A DNA stretch of 64,000 bases from the NCBI RefSeq assembly GCF_004120195.1, contig NZ_SCHN01000015.1, positions 62,001 to 126,000 of the forward strand, given 5' to 3'. Positions 7,862 through 17,017 of the stretch are shown piece by piece. The translations under genes and the position numbers were made by a program. The notes beneath the pieces are model-generated. The model was not told the origin of the DNA. It did not search any database and saw only the letters and a list, made by a program, of their open reading frames with translations. Position 1 is the first letter of the stretch, and each line of letters begins with the position of its first letter. This DNA comes from Enterovibrio baiacu. GTDB lineage: Bacteria > Pseudomonadota > Gammaproteobacteria > Enterobacterales > Vibrionaceae.

Positions 7862-9973
7862 ATGAAACCGAAAATAAGCAAGCCACTGTTGTCGCTGCTC
7901 AATCCATACAAACTGGATGCAGTGACGCGATCATTACGTGCGATGCGTGATGGTATGCTTTGGCTCGTGCCGTGTTTGATTGTGTCGAGTATTCTTGGCT
8001 TTATTGCTAGCATGCTTGAATTTCTAGGCGTAGATATGCCTGGATTTATCAATGAACTGAATTTGTTACGGCTCTCTTTAACTGCGCTCTATCCGTACCT
8101 GTTTTCAGCATCCATCAGTATGATGCTCGCGATCCAGTGGCGCCTACCAAGGCCGCCGATAGCGGTGCTGTGCATCTCTTATGTGGCGGTGGCTGAGAAA
8201 GTACTGGGTTACGAACCCCAAGCGTCATCAATATTGCTGACCTTTGTTGGTCTGACATTGCCGCTTTATACCGTTCCGCTCATATCCAAACTTAAAAAAA
8301 TGCGTTGGGCGCGATTGGTAGAAGATGAAGTGGCTGGAAAACTGGTGAAGGATTCCATGAACCTTATCATACCGGGCGTTATCGTCACGGGTGTGGTTGT
8401 TCTGGTCACCAAAGCGCTTACCTTGGCGAATCTGCATGTAGATGTTGAACTGCTTATGCAGAATTTTGACCCAAGTGCCGAGCCGTTCAGTGTGGGGGCG
8501 ATATTCGCAGCCCTGAATTCATTGCTCTGGTTCTTAGGTATTCATGGCTACTATGCGCTGACGCCTTTGGTGCAGCCGCTCATTGATACCTTGGACGTCA
8601 ACCGCGCCTTGTTCCTGTCAGGTGGCGTGCCAGAAAGCATCATGAATTTGTCGACCTTGTCGTCTTTTGTGTTTATTGGCGGTTCGGGTGCAACCTTGGG
8701 CTTGGCGATTGCGATCTTGGCGTTTTCACGGGACAAAGTGTTCCGTGTTATCGCGCTTGCAAGCATCCCTCTTGGTTTGTTTAACATTAACGAAATTCTG
8801 ATGTTTGGTTTGCCCATCATCTTTAACCTTCGTTTGTTGCTCCCATTTTTCATCGCGCCAATGGCAAACTTGTTTGTGGCATTGGCAGTGTTACAGCTCG
8901 GTTTGGTTGCTGTTCCTGTTGTCATGGCACCTATCACCAGCCCGCTTATATTGAATGCGTTTATTTCGACAGGGGGTGATTACGGTGCGGTAATCTTGCA
9001 AGTCGCGCTGGTGGGCTTGAGCACCTTGGTGTATTGGCCGTTTGTCCGCATATTGGATTCACACGCCAAAACCCGCGACCTCTACATCCCGTCGCTGGAT
9101 ACGACCTTTACCCGTCGTGAAGAAGAAGCGTATGTGCTGGCGGTTGATCCGGTCACTGAATCGCTCAGCAAAGTGCGTGAGATTGAAGGCGTACAAAAGC
9201 AGCTCGAAGACTTCGCAACACGTGAGTTTTACTTGGAATATCAACCTCAAGTGAGCAGCACGACAGGTCAGGTTGTGGGTGCAGAGGCGCTTATCCGCTT
9301 GCGCGACAGCATGGGGAATGTGACCTCGCCAGCGACCTTCCTGTCGGTGTTCGAAAAAGCAAATCTAATGACAGACATCGATCTCTGGGTGCTGAAACAA
9401 GCGTTAAACCAAAGTAAGAAATGGCGCGCTGAAGGGTTTGAAATGCCGATTTGCGTGAACATTTCTAGCCATACTCTGACCAATCGTGCAGCGATGGAAG
9501 AGATTGTTACCCTGATTTCAGCGACCCCACGCTGTATTCATTTTGAAATCACGGAAGACACCTTCATCGAAAAAGAATGGATGGTTGAAACGTCGATTGA
9601 GCGTCTTCATTCGGCAGGTTCGATGGTCAATATTGACGACTTTGGTACGGGATATAGTTCGCTCAGTTATTTGAACCGCTTTGATGTTGATGTGATTAAA
9701 ATCGATCGCAGTTTCGTGTTGGCGTTGGACACAGAACGCGGCAAGCAGGTGTTCTATAGCCTGACAGGCATCGCGAACCAATTGGGTTTGATGGTGGTGG
9801 TCGAGGGCGTTGAAACACAAGAGCAATATGACATTGTCGCGAATGAAAAAGACACCATTATTCAAGGTTGGTACTTTAGCCGTTCCGTTTCTGCCAGCGA
9901 ATTCAAGAACTACAGCCTTCAGCGGATTGCACTTGGGAAATGTGCTGGGAGTTTGCCAGTAACGGCAGCATAA
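7862..9973 (+). CDS. PTS EIIC (lactose/cellobiose type) fused to an EAL c-di-GMP phosphodiesterase
   Basis: A 703-residue fusion. Residues 1 to about 420 form a polytopic EIIC sugar-permease domain of the lactose/cellobiose family, with the conserved FIGGSGATLGLAIAI and the FNINEILMFGLPIIFN motif that carries the substrate-site Glu. About 445-690 is an EAL domain with every catalytic element: AEALIRL, NIS, EITE, IDDFGTGYSSLSYL, IKIDRSF, VEGVET and QGW. It should therefore be able to hydrolyse c-di-GMP to pGpG. No EIIA, EIIB or sugar-hydrolase gene is adjacent, so the membrane part may sense a sugar or the PTS state rather than transport on its own. The ATG at 7862 is taken as start; an in-frame GTG lies at 7853. 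Terminator at 10027. Confidence 0.92.
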   Translation: MKPKISKPLLSLLNPYKLDAVTRSLRAMRDGMLWLVPCLIVSSILGFIASMLEFLGVDMPGFINELNLLRLSLTALYPYLFSASISMMLAIQWRLPRPPIAVLCISYVAVAEKVLGYEPQASSILLTFVGLTLPLYTVPLISKLKKMRWARLVEDEVAGKLVKDSMNLIIPGVIVTGVVVLVTKALTLANLHVDVELLMQNFDPSAEPFSVGAIFAALNSLLWFLGIHGYYALTPLVQPLIDTLDVNRALFLSGGVPESIMNLSTLSSFVFIGGSGATLGLAIAILAFSRDKVFRVIALASIPLGLFNINEILMFGLPIIFNLRLLLPFFIAPMANLFVALAVLQLGLVAVPVVMAPITSPLILNAFISTGGDYGAVILQVALVGLSTLVYWPFVRILDSHAKTRDLYIPSLDTTFTRREEEAYVLAVDPVTESLSKVREIEGVQKQLEDFATREFYLEYQPQVSSTTGQVVGAEALIRLRDSMGNVTSPATFLSVFEKANLMTDIDLWVLKQALNQSKKWRAEGFEMPICVNISSHTLTNRAAMEEIVTLISATPRCIHFEITEDTFIEKEWMVETSIERLHSAGSMVNIDDFGTGYSSLSYLNRFDVDVIKIDRSFVLALDTERGKQVFYSLTGIANQLGLMVVVEGVETQEQYDIVANEKDTIIQGWYFSRSVSASEFKNYSLQRIALGKCAGSLPVTAA

Positions 9974-10026
9974 CTCTTGTAGATTGAATCTCAGAACGTC
10001 TCGATGATTCGTTAAACATCACATGT

Positions 10027-10052
10027 CCTCCTCTGAAAAGAGGGGGATTTTT
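10027..10052 (+). terminator. rho-independent terminator after EIIC-EAL
   Basis: Stem CCTCCTCT/AGAGGGGG around a GAAA tetraloop, followed by ATTTTTTC, 54 bases after the stop codon. Confidence 0.8.
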
Positions 10053-10067
10053 TCTGCCCGTTTTCCG

Positions 10068-11153
10068 TTATCGCCCTGTATCAAACGCTTCTTCTAGCGC
10101 TTCAAGTAATCGCTTTCCTTGCTTCCCTGTTATCTCAATGTATTTCTCTCGCACTGGCTGCGCCCGTTGCATAAACGCCCTTTTTTGTCGGCTACTGAGA
10201 GTAAACATCACCATGTCTGGCTTTTCGCGTTTAATGGTGGCGAGTTGCGCACGATTGAGCGCTTCTTGACGTTCATGGATGATGTCTGTCATTTCGGAAA
10301 TGGTGCTTCGCAGCGCCTTTTTATGGCTCGCGGATAAGTGTAGATACCAGCTTTGATTGGCGATGATTGAGGTAATGAATTTCTGCTGACCAGACCAAAT
10401 CATGTAGTCGGTGACTTCGTAAAACCGCATTTCTTCAATCGCGAATATCGGGTTGCTCTGCCCATCGACACGGTAGGATTGCAGGGCGCTGTATATCTCA
10501 GAGTAGGGCAGTGAAACAGGGTCAGCGCCATATAACCGAAAGGTATCTATGTTTAGCGGGGCACTCATGACACGCATTTTGAACGCGTCAAAATCACGAG
10601 GATGACGAATCGGTTCATTGGTCGTCCAAACCATGTCGCCTTCACTGTATAAAGTCAGAAGTCGCAGGTTTTGGTCTATCAGGACATTACCCAAAATGCC
10701 GTAAAGCGTAGTGTTTGAGCTGAGTACGTGTTTGTTGCGTTGGCTGTCATGAGACAACAAGTAAGGCAAGGTGAACACCTGCATTTCAGGAATGCGTTTC
10801 CCCAAGATACCGGTAGAGGCGTGGGCGAGTTGCACTGTGCCTTGCGCGGTTAAGTTAGTCAGGTCTTCTGATTCCCCGAGTGTGCCGTACGAGTAGATAT
10901 CCACCTCAATGGCGCCTTGGGTTTTCTCTTCGATACGTTTTTTAAATGCTTTGGCGTAGATGTGTTGCAGCGACCCTTCGATTTCTTCCAATCCGAAACG
11001 CCAGACACTGGGTTCGGTTTTGCTCTCTTCCTTGGGGGACGTGGGGGATGTGGATGCAGAGAGCACGCTGGTCGAGGTGAAGACTGCAGCAGTCGCCAGC
11101 AATATCGTGACCAATATACGTTTTCCATTCTGCATGTACTGTTTTTTCACCAT
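10068..11153 (-). CDS. TRAP transporter solute-binding protein, DctP family (orphan)
   Basis: Periplasmic binding protein of the DctP/TRAP type (about 361 aa). After a signal peptide (ILVTILLATAAVFTSTSVLSA) it has the family pattern: SLQHIYAKAFKKRIEEKTQG near the N-terminus, EVDIYSYGTLGESEDLTNLT, the VFTLPYLL motif, and MRVMSAPLNIDTFRLYGADP with the conserved Arg that holds a carboxylate. C4-dicarboxylates or other organic acids are the usual ligands. The frame is open to 11222 but no ribosome site supports that start; the ATG at 11153, or 11135, gives a normal signal peptide. No DctQ or DctM membrane subunit lies nearby, so it works with a distant transporter or as a sensor part. Confidence 0.85.
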   Translation of the reverse strand: MVKKQYMQNGKRILVTILLATAAVFTSTSVLSASTSPTSPKEESKTEPSVWRFGLEEIEGSLQHIYAKAFKKRIEEKTQGAIEVDIYSYGTLGESEDLTNLTAQGTVQLAHASTGILGKRIPEMQVFTLPYLLSHDSQRNKHVLSSNTTLYGILGNVLIDQNLRLLTLYSEGDMVWTTNEPIRHPRDFDAFKMRVMSAPLNIDTFRLYGADPVSLPYSEIYSALQSYRVDGQSNPIFAIEEMRFYEVTDYMIWSGQQKFITSIIANQSWYLHLSASHKKALRSTISEMTDIIHERQEALNRAQLATIKREKPDMVMFTLSSRQKRAFMQRAQPVREKYIEITGKQGKRLLEALEEAFDTGR

Positions 11154-11262
11154 GAAGTACTCACTTATCAGCCACGAAAATTCTTCGCTTTTAAATAGAT
11201 AATTCAATAAGAGAGGTTTCATCAGTGCTGCGTTTGAGAATGAGAAAAGAAAAAGGTGATGT

Positions 11263-11278
11263 TGTCTCAGATTTCACA
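11263..11278. promoter_or_regulatory. weak candidate CRP site upstream of chitinase
   Basis: TGTCT-CAGATT-TCACA matches the CRP consensus at 8 of 10 positions. It lies 173 bases before the chitinase start, in the gap shared with the divergent TRAP receptor. Catabolite control of chitinases is common in vibrios, but this site is only a candidate. Confidence 0.25.
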
Positions 11279-11450
11279 ATGAGGCTTTCAAGTGGCTGAG
11301 TCCCTTTTTGCGAGGCTCCAGTAATTGTCGATAAATATCATTGAGTTAAATTGGCACAAGCGAAGGAACTTACTGATGATGAGTAAGGGATATTTCAAGA
11401 TGTAAATAAAGTGGAAATCCCTCAACCCTACATTGATAAGGATACTCATC

Positions 11451-13997
11451 ATGCACAAACCGTTACTCTACTCCGCGGTCACGTTAGGTATTGCTGCTGC
11501 ATTCCCTGCGTGGGCTGTGGACTGTAACTCCCTACCTTCATGGGAAAGCAGCGCAATCTATACCAGCGGTACAGAAGTCGCGCATCAAGGCGACGCGTAT
11601 AAGGCAAACTGGTGGACGACAGGCAATAACCCCGCTGATCATTCAGGCCCTTGGCAAGAGTGGGAAGCGCTTGGCCAATGTGATTCAACGGGCGGAAATC
11701 AACCGCCTTCTGTGTCTGTTAACTCTCCGCTGAATAATGCCCAATTTACCGAAGGTGATGTCATCACTGTTTCGGCATCTGCTTCAGACAGCGACGGGTC
11801 TGTGTCTGATGTTGAGTTCCTTCTTAATGATGTCAGCTTAGGCGTGGTATCAAAAGAGCCTTATCAACTGACTTGGACGGCAGAGCAAGGCAATTTCATT
11901 GTCACAGCCGTGGTGACGGACAACGAAGGCGCAAGCCGTTCAGATGAAGTCAGTGTTTCTGTGGCGACACCTACAACGGATTTGCCGCCGTTTGTTGATT
12001 TGACTAACCCAACCTCGGGTTCTCAAATCAAAGTGGGTGATCAAGTCCTCGTGACGGCGGATGCATCTGATGCAGATGGCTCCGTTGCACGTGTTGATTT
12101 CTATGTCGACAACGCCGTTATCAGCACAGATACCACAGCGCCGTATGAAGCACGATGGGATGCTGTTGAAGGCGCGCATACCTTCAAAGCCAAAGCAACG
12201 GATCAAGACAACATCTCTTCATGGTCTGGTGAGGTTACTGTCGCAGTTTCTGGCAATGCCGTGGGTGGTGGTTGTGCGGGCGTGCCGACCTACAAAGCAG
12301 GCACTGCGTATTCAGCGGGCGATATCGTTCAGAACGCGAATTTCAAATATCAGTGCGATGTGGCGGGTTGGTGCTCGTCGGATGCTGCATGGGCGTATGA
12401 GCCGAATGTGGGCGCGCACTGGCAAGATGCTTGGACTGAATTGGGCATTTGCGCCATCGTACCCACCGTGACGTTCACATCACCTGCAGACAATGCCACC
12501 GTGCTCGCGGGCGAAACGGTGAAAGTTTTGGTTGATGCAACCGACGCTGATGGCAGTGTTGACGGTGTTGAATTCTTTGCCGCCGGTCAGAGCTTGGGTG
12601 TTGATACCGTCGCGCCATACAGCGTGGATTGGCTCGCGTCAGGCAACGGCAATGTGAGCTTGACGGCGCTGGCGACCGACAATGAAGGCAACACTGGCGA
12701 AGCGGGTGTGTTGGTCAACGTCAGCGATCAACCTTTGGTGGCGAGTTTAACGTCGCCTTCTGCAGGGACAACCGTTGGCTTAGGCAAAGCAGTCACACTG
12801 GCGGCAGAAGCCAGTTCATTGAACGGTGCAGTGTCTAAAGTCGACTTCATGGTTAACGGTTCGGTTGTTGCGACAGACACAACGTCGCCGTATGACGCAG
12901 TTTGGACGCCTGGCGCAATTGGCAGCTATTCCGTGTCAGCACAAGCAACAGACAGCAATGGTCTTACCGCCACGACTGACGGTGTGACCGTCAAAGTGTT
13001 TGAGCAATCAGCGGTGAAGCACAAGTTGATCGGTTACTGGCATAATTTCGTTAATGGTGCGGGTTGTCCGATGAACCTTAGCGAAATGTCAGAGGCGTGG
13101 GACATCATCGACATCGCGTTTGCTGAAAACGATCGCAACAGCGATGGCACCGTCCACTTCAACCTCTACAGCGGTGACATCTACAGCGATTGCCCAGCGT
13201 TGGATCCACAGCGCTTTAAGCAAGACATGGCGGCGTTGCAAGCTCAAGGTAAAGTGTTTGTGCTTTCTTTGGGTGGCGCAGAAGGCACCATCACGTTGAA
13301 CAATGATGTGGATGAAGCGAACTTTGTTGCGAGTCTGACCGACATCGTGAAAGAGTGGGGCTTTGATGGCTTAGATATCGACTTAGAAAGTGGGTCTAAC
13401 CTGCTTCACGGCTCGCAAATTCAAGCGCGTTTGCCGGGTGCTTTGAAGCAAATTGAAGCAAACATGGGCGGTGACATGTACCTGACCATGGCGCCAGAAC
13501 ACCCATATGTTCAAGGTGGTATGGTGGCGTACAGTGGTATTTGGGGTGCCTACATTCCATTGATCAATGAACTGCGCGATACCTTGGATCTTCTTCATGT
13601 TCAGCTCTACAACAACGGCGGTATGCCTAACCCGTATCTGCCGGGTGCAGCGCCAGAAGGCTCGGTCGACATGATGGTCGCGCAATCCAAAATGTTGATT
13701 GAAGGCTTTGAACTGGCGAACGGTCAAATGTTTGAGCCATTACATGACGACCAAGTTGCGATTGGTTTGCCATCGGGCCCAAGTTCTGCAAACTCAGGAC
13801 AAGCACCTACCCAGAACATTCTGGATGCCTTGGATTGCTTAACCAAAGGCACATCGTGCGGCACGGTTGTTCCTGCGTTTAATTACCCGAACTATGGCGG
13901 CGTCATGACGTGGTCAATCAACTGGGATCAGCACGACGGCTACAATTTCTCAGGCCCAGTGGGTGACAAGCTGGATGCCATGAACGCTAGCCAGTAA
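11451..13997 (+). CDS. secreted multidomain GH18 chitinase
   Basis: Extracellular chitinase (848 aa). Order: signal peptide ending PAWA (1-22); a chitin-binding CBM5/12-type module (24-72, with WESSAIYTSGTEVAHQGDAY and paired Cys); two Ig-like modules (about 78-265); a second CBM5/12-like module (about 270-330, GVPTYKAGTAYSAGDIVQNA); two further Ig-like modules (335-515); then the GH18 barrel (520-848). The catalytic strand reads FDGLDIDLES, the DxxDxDxE signature with Glu as proton donor, and SLGG precedes it. It hydrolyses beta-1,4 GlcNAc polymers outside the cell. The ATG at 11451 is preferred over the upstream frame because AAGGA sits 7 bases before it. It is monocistronic, with a strong terminator at 14049. 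Confidence 0.96.
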   Translation: MHKPLLYSAVTLGIAAAFPAWAVDCNSLPSWESSAIYTSGTEVAHQGDAYKANWWTTGNNPADHSGPWQEWEALGQCDSTGGNQPPSVSVNSPLNNAQFTEGDVITVSASASDSDGSVSDVEFLLNDVSLGVVSKEPYQLTWTAEQGNFIVTAVVTDNEGASRSDEVSVSVATPTTDLPPFVDLTNPTSGSQIKVGDQVLVTADASDADGSVARVDFYVDNAVISTDTTAPYEARWDAVEGAHTFKAKATDQDNISSWSGEVTVAVSGNAVGGGCAGVPTYKAGTAYSAGDIVQNANFKYQCDVAGWCSSDAAWAYEPNVGAHWQDAWTELGICAIVPTVTFTSPADNATVLAGETVKVLVDATDADGSVDGVEFFAAGQSLGVDTVAPYSVDWLASGNGNVSLTALATDNEGNTGEAGVLVNVSDQPLVASLTSPSAGTTVGLGKAVTLAAEASSLNGAVSKVDFMVNGSVVATDTTSPYDAVWTPGAIGSYSVSAQATDSNGLTATTDGVTVKVFEQSAVKHKLIGYWHNFVNGAGCPMNLSEMSEAWDIIDIAFAENDRNSDGTVHFNLYSGDIYSDCPALDPQRFKQDMAALQAQGKVFVLSLGGAEGTITLNNDVDEANFVASLTDIVKEWGFDGLDIDLESGSNLLHGSQIQARLPGALKQIEANMGGDMYLTMAPEHPYVQGGMVAYSGIWGAYIPLINELRDTLDLLHVQLYNNGGMPNPYLPGAAPEGSVDMMVAQSKMLIEGFELANGQMFEPLHDDQVAIGLPSGPSSANSGQAPTQNILDALDCLTKGTSCGTVVPAFNYPNYGGVMTWSINWDQHDGYNFSGPVGDKLDAMNASQ

Positions 13998-14048
13998 TCT
14001 GCACTGATCATCACGATGACATGCGAATGAAAACGTGTGAATGAAAAA

Positions 14049-14074
14049 ACGGGAGCATTGCTCCCGTTTCTTTT
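14049..14074 (+). terminator. rho-independent terminator after chitinase
   Basis: Stem AACGGGAG/CTCCCGTT with a CATTG loop, followed by TCTTTT. Confidence 0.85.
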
Positions 14075-14194
14075 AGGCATCTCACGCTACACACATGGGC
14101 GTGTTTACAATCCTTGTGAGCCTTCATGATGACTTTATCAATTCGTTATTTTCCAATGCCTTGTCTACACTTTTGAGTAAACAAGGGGAAACAC

Positions 14195-14506
14195 ATGTCA
14201 GACTGGGAAACGCAAAACCTAACGAACTTTGATCTCGAGGTGATTTCGAAGCGCTCAATTGGGAATCCGGGGACAGATTATCAAGCGACTGGGCACGGCG
14301 ATGCTTGGCGCTATTGCCTTACGGTTGAACTCGAGGGGTTTAATGATACTCGACGTTTACGTTTGGATAATATCTGGAAGGACATGATTGAAAATAAAAG
14401 AACACAGTTTTCAGGGGTAGTATTGGCGCTTGAAACCATCGTTAGATTTGGCGACATAGTGACGCTTGAAACACCTTACGACGTGGTTATCAAGGTTGAG
14501 TATTAA
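14195..14506 (+). CDS. hypothetical protein (103 aa)
   Basis: Small soluble protein of unknown function, starting MSDWETQNLTNFDLEVISKR. There is no signal peptide or membrane segment; it is mixed alpha/beta with a strand-rich second half (VVLALETIVRFGDIVTLETP). AAGGGGAAACAC before the ATG is a strong ribosome site, which makes a real gene likely. It stands alone between the chitinase terminator and a 340-base gap. No family recognised. Confidence 0.75.
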   Translation: MSDWETQNLTNFDLEVISKRSIGNPGTDYQATGHGDAWRYCLTVELEGFNDTRRLRLDNIWKDMIENKRTQFSGVVLALETIVRFGDIVTLETPYDVVIKVEY

Positions 14507-14847
14507 TGATCCCTTGATTCGGCACGATTTGCTTAATATTCTTCTTACCTAATTACGTATAACTTGTGTGTATTTAGGACATATCATTCTGTGATATTGC
14601 AATAGTCACAAACTCCTGCCTAGAAAATCATAAAAAATTGCCTGAGAAACGCTATTTTTCGCGACGCTCGTTTTTGCAACAGGTTTCGCATGTCATTTGT
14701 GGTGTTATGTCTTAATTAGTTTATTAGCAAATTCGAACGTTGCGTGTTTGGGTATAAACGTTTCATAGAAAACATAAGAATAGGACGGCGATTCATGGAA
14801 ATTCGCTGTCATTCAGTTAGTTAATTTAGGTTAGGGAAAACAATGTA
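14507..14847. other. intergenic region before phnP
   Basis: About 340 AT-rich bases without a convincing ORF or clear hairpin terminator. It presumably contains the phnP promoter. A GTTTGGGTATA at 14748 matches the outer end of the interspersed TATACCC repeat but has no partner arm nearby. Confidence 0.5.
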
Positions 14848-15609
14848 ATGCTCAAGTTGACTCTGCTTGGAACCGGAGCCGCGGGTGGCGTTCCGCTCTA
14901 TGGCTGTGATTGCTGTGCATGTGATCGTGCAAGGCGACAACCCGCGTTTGAAAGAAAACCCAGCAGTGCAATGATTGAATGGGGAAGGGGAAGCAGCAAA
15001 GAACGGCTGCTCATTGATGCGGGGCTGATGGATCTGCACGCACGATTTCCAGCAGGCACCTACCACGGATTTTTGTTGACCCACTTTCATGTAGATCACG
15101 TTCAGGGCTTCTTTCACCTAAGATGGGGAAATCCTCCCCCCATCCCAGTGTGGTGCCCTGACGACCCGTCCGGCTGTGCAGACTTACTTAAACACCCCGG
15201 TTGTTTGCAGTACAAACCCATACTTCGACACGGTGAATTGTTTACGATCAATGGCCTTCGTATCACACCGTTACGTATGCACCATTCTCGTATCACTTTC
15301 GGGTTTATCTTCGAGTTTGCGAATAAGCGATACGCGTACTTAACGGACACCAACGGTTTGCCTGCAAGTAGCATGGACATTCTGCTCAGTCAGGAACAGC
15401 TTCACGCCGTGGTGTTGGATTGCAGTTATGTCACTGCAGAAGACGAAGCCAATCACGGTGGTTTATCAACTGCGAATGAGATCTATAAAAAGCTTCAGCC
15501 TAAAGAAATGATTGCCACACACATAGGCCACGAGCTCGATGCGTGGTTTATGAGGCATGGCACGCCAGATTGGCTTGAAGTGGGCAGGGAAGGCATGGAG
15601 ATTCGTTAG
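14848..15609 (+). CDS. phnP: PhnP-type phosphoribosyl 1,2-cyclic phosphate phosphodiesterase
   Basis: Metallo-beta-lactamase-fold phosphodiesterase (253 aa), closely patterned on E. coli PhnP. It starts LTLLGTGAAGGVPLYGCDC with the GCDCCAC Cys cluster that binds a structural zinc, then has the metal motif LTHFHVDHVQGFFHLRWG (HxHxDH), MHHSRITFGF, LTDTNGLP and a C-terminal THIGHELDAW. PhnP opens phosphoribosyl-1,2-cyclic phosphate produced by C-P lyase. No other phn gene is near, so here it may serve a distant phn cluster or clear cyclic phosphates from another source. The ATG has GGGAAAACAATGTA before it. It ends at a bidirectional terminator shared with the convergent gene. Confidence 0.92.
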   Translation: MLKLTLLGTGAAGGVPLYGCDCCACDRARRQPAFERKPSSAMIEWGRGSSKERLLIDAGLMDLHARFPAGTYHGFLLTHFHVDHVQGFFHLRWGNPPPIPVWCPDDPSGCADLLKHPGCLQYKPILRHGELFTINGLRITPLRMHHSRITFGFIFEFANKRYAYLTDTNGLPASSMDILLSQEQLHAVVLDCSYVTAEDEANHGGLSTANEIYKKLQPKEMIATHIGHELDAWFMRHGTPDWLEVGREGMEIR

Positions 15610-15637
15610 CGTGGGGCATGTTCTGATGCCGAGCGCC

Positions 15638-15668
15638 AAAAAAACCGCCCATAAGGCGGTTTTTTTTC
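15638..15668. terminator. bidirectional rho-independent terminator
   Basis: Stem AAAAACCGCC/GGCGGTTTTT with a CATAA-type loop, and A- and T-runs on the two sides. It serves phnP on plus and the nucleoside-gate gene on minus. Confidence 0.9.
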
Positions 15669-15693
15669 TGCTTCACTGTGTGATTGTGAAAAA

Positions 15694-16656
15694 CTAGTTT
15701 GCAACAGAACGATAGAAGTATTTCTCATAACTGCCGCCATCAAGCAGCCTTGCCGCGCGCGAGATAATGCCAACAAGCACCAGCGCAAACAGCAGCCTTC
15801 CCCAGAAAATAGTGTTGAAATCTGCGCCAATCACCAGCATTAACAAGGTGTCTTCGATCAAGCTGTGGAGCAGGCCGAGTAAGGTTATAGCGGTGAAAAT
15901 ATCGCGTGGCGCAATGTGGCCTTTCTGCGCTTCGCTGATCAATAGCCCTCCGCCATAGGACAAGCCCAATGTTATGCCTATCAACGTCAGGTTTGTCGCT
16001 TCTCTGCTGATACCCAGTAAGCGAAGAAAAGGACTCAGCGCCTTACCAATCAACTTTTCCAAGCCAATCACTTTGAGAATATTCAGGGTGAAGATCAGGA
16101 CATTGATGATAACGAAAACCAACACTAAGTTTTGAACTTGGTTAAGCGCCCAACTTAGCAAGGAAGAATCTTCCGTCACGCCTGGCTGCCAAATCATGTG
16201 GGCTTGCTGTTGAAGCGCGTCTGTCGCCATGTAGATTTGGTGGAGTATCCACCCTAAAAGGTAAGCACCGCCCACGCGAACCAACAATGTCCACCAAATT
16301 GAGATACCCGATTTTTTCGCGAGTCCTGTCTCAATCGGCATGGAATGCGCAAGCAAAATAAGGGTGCTTAAAATGGAGGCTTGCGCAACGGTCATCGGGA
16401 CATCAAGGTTGATCAGTACCACCAAGCTGGAATAAATATTAATCAACATCGCCGTCGCCCAAACGATGCCCATTTCACTCGGTAAACCGACGGCATCCAT
16501 GAGTGGCGATATGAGTGAAGAGAACCAAATAACACCGCCGAATTCTTGGAATATCTTCACGACGATAATGGTTGGGATCATGACTTTGTAGAGGGTCATT
16601 GAAACGCCGACACTGTCGACAAAGGTACGTTTAAAAAACGCGACCACCTTGTTCAT
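15694..16656 (-). CDS. nucleoside-recognition (Gate) domain membrane protein
   Basis: Polytopic inner-membrane protein (320 aa) with about seven to nine helices and two Gate-type segments: an N-terminal one (SLISPLMDAVGLPSEMGIVW) and a C-terminal one (KALSPFLRLLGISREATNLT followed by GGGLLISEAQKG). Gate domains occur in nucleoside transporters and in YjiH/SpmA-type proteins, so a small-molecule transport role is likely but the substrate is unknown. The ATG at 16656 has AGGGAG seven bases upstream, so the 19-codon N-terminal extension of the open frame is not used. A run of ACATC pentanucleotides lies about 90 bases upstream of the start. Confidence 0.85.
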   Translation of the reverse strand: MNKVVAFFKRTFVDSVGVSMTLYKVMIPTIIVVKIFQEFGGVIWFSSLISPLMDAVGLPSEMGIVWATAMLINIYSSLVVLINLDVPMTVAQASILSTLILLAHSMPIETGLAKKSGISIWWTLLVRVGGAYLLGWILHQIYMATDALQQQAHMIWQPGVTEDSSLLSWALNQVQNLVLVFVIINVLIFTLNILKVIGLEKLIGKALSPFLRLLGISREATNLTLIGITLGLSYGGGLLISEAQKGHIAPRDIFTAITLLGLLHSLIEDTLLMLVIGADFNTIFWGRLLFALVLVGIISRAARLLDGGSYEKYFYRSVAN

Positions 16657-16743
16657 TTGGTACTCCCTGTGTTTGATTTTTCCCCTTTTGGCGACGTTAT
16701 CAGATTTTGTCATTGATAAGTCTCTTTATTAGAGAATTATTTT

Positions 16744-16775
16744 CACATCACATCACATCACATCGCATCACATTC
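16744..16775. repeat. pentanucleotide tandem repeat (CATCA)n
   Basis: About six units of CATCA/ACATC, one with a CATCG variant, about 90 bases upstream of the nucleoside-gate gene on its promoter side. Short tandem repeats in promoters can change length by slippage. Confidence 0.8.
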
Positions 16776-17017
16776 TGAAGGAATTGCGTTTTTCAGATTT
16801 GGCGCAATTTATAAATGAGATGTTGCTTATAATTGATTGAAATAAAACGTTAAAGCAACGCCAGTTAAACAAAAGGCCTTTATTTTATTAAGGTTATATA
16901 CGTAATTCTCATCCCTGAGTCACGCTTTCTTCTCGCTGGGCTAATACAGTACATAGTGTAAATAACGATACATATCGTATCACTATACAGGCAGGGAAAA
17001 TGAGGAAGGGGAAAATA

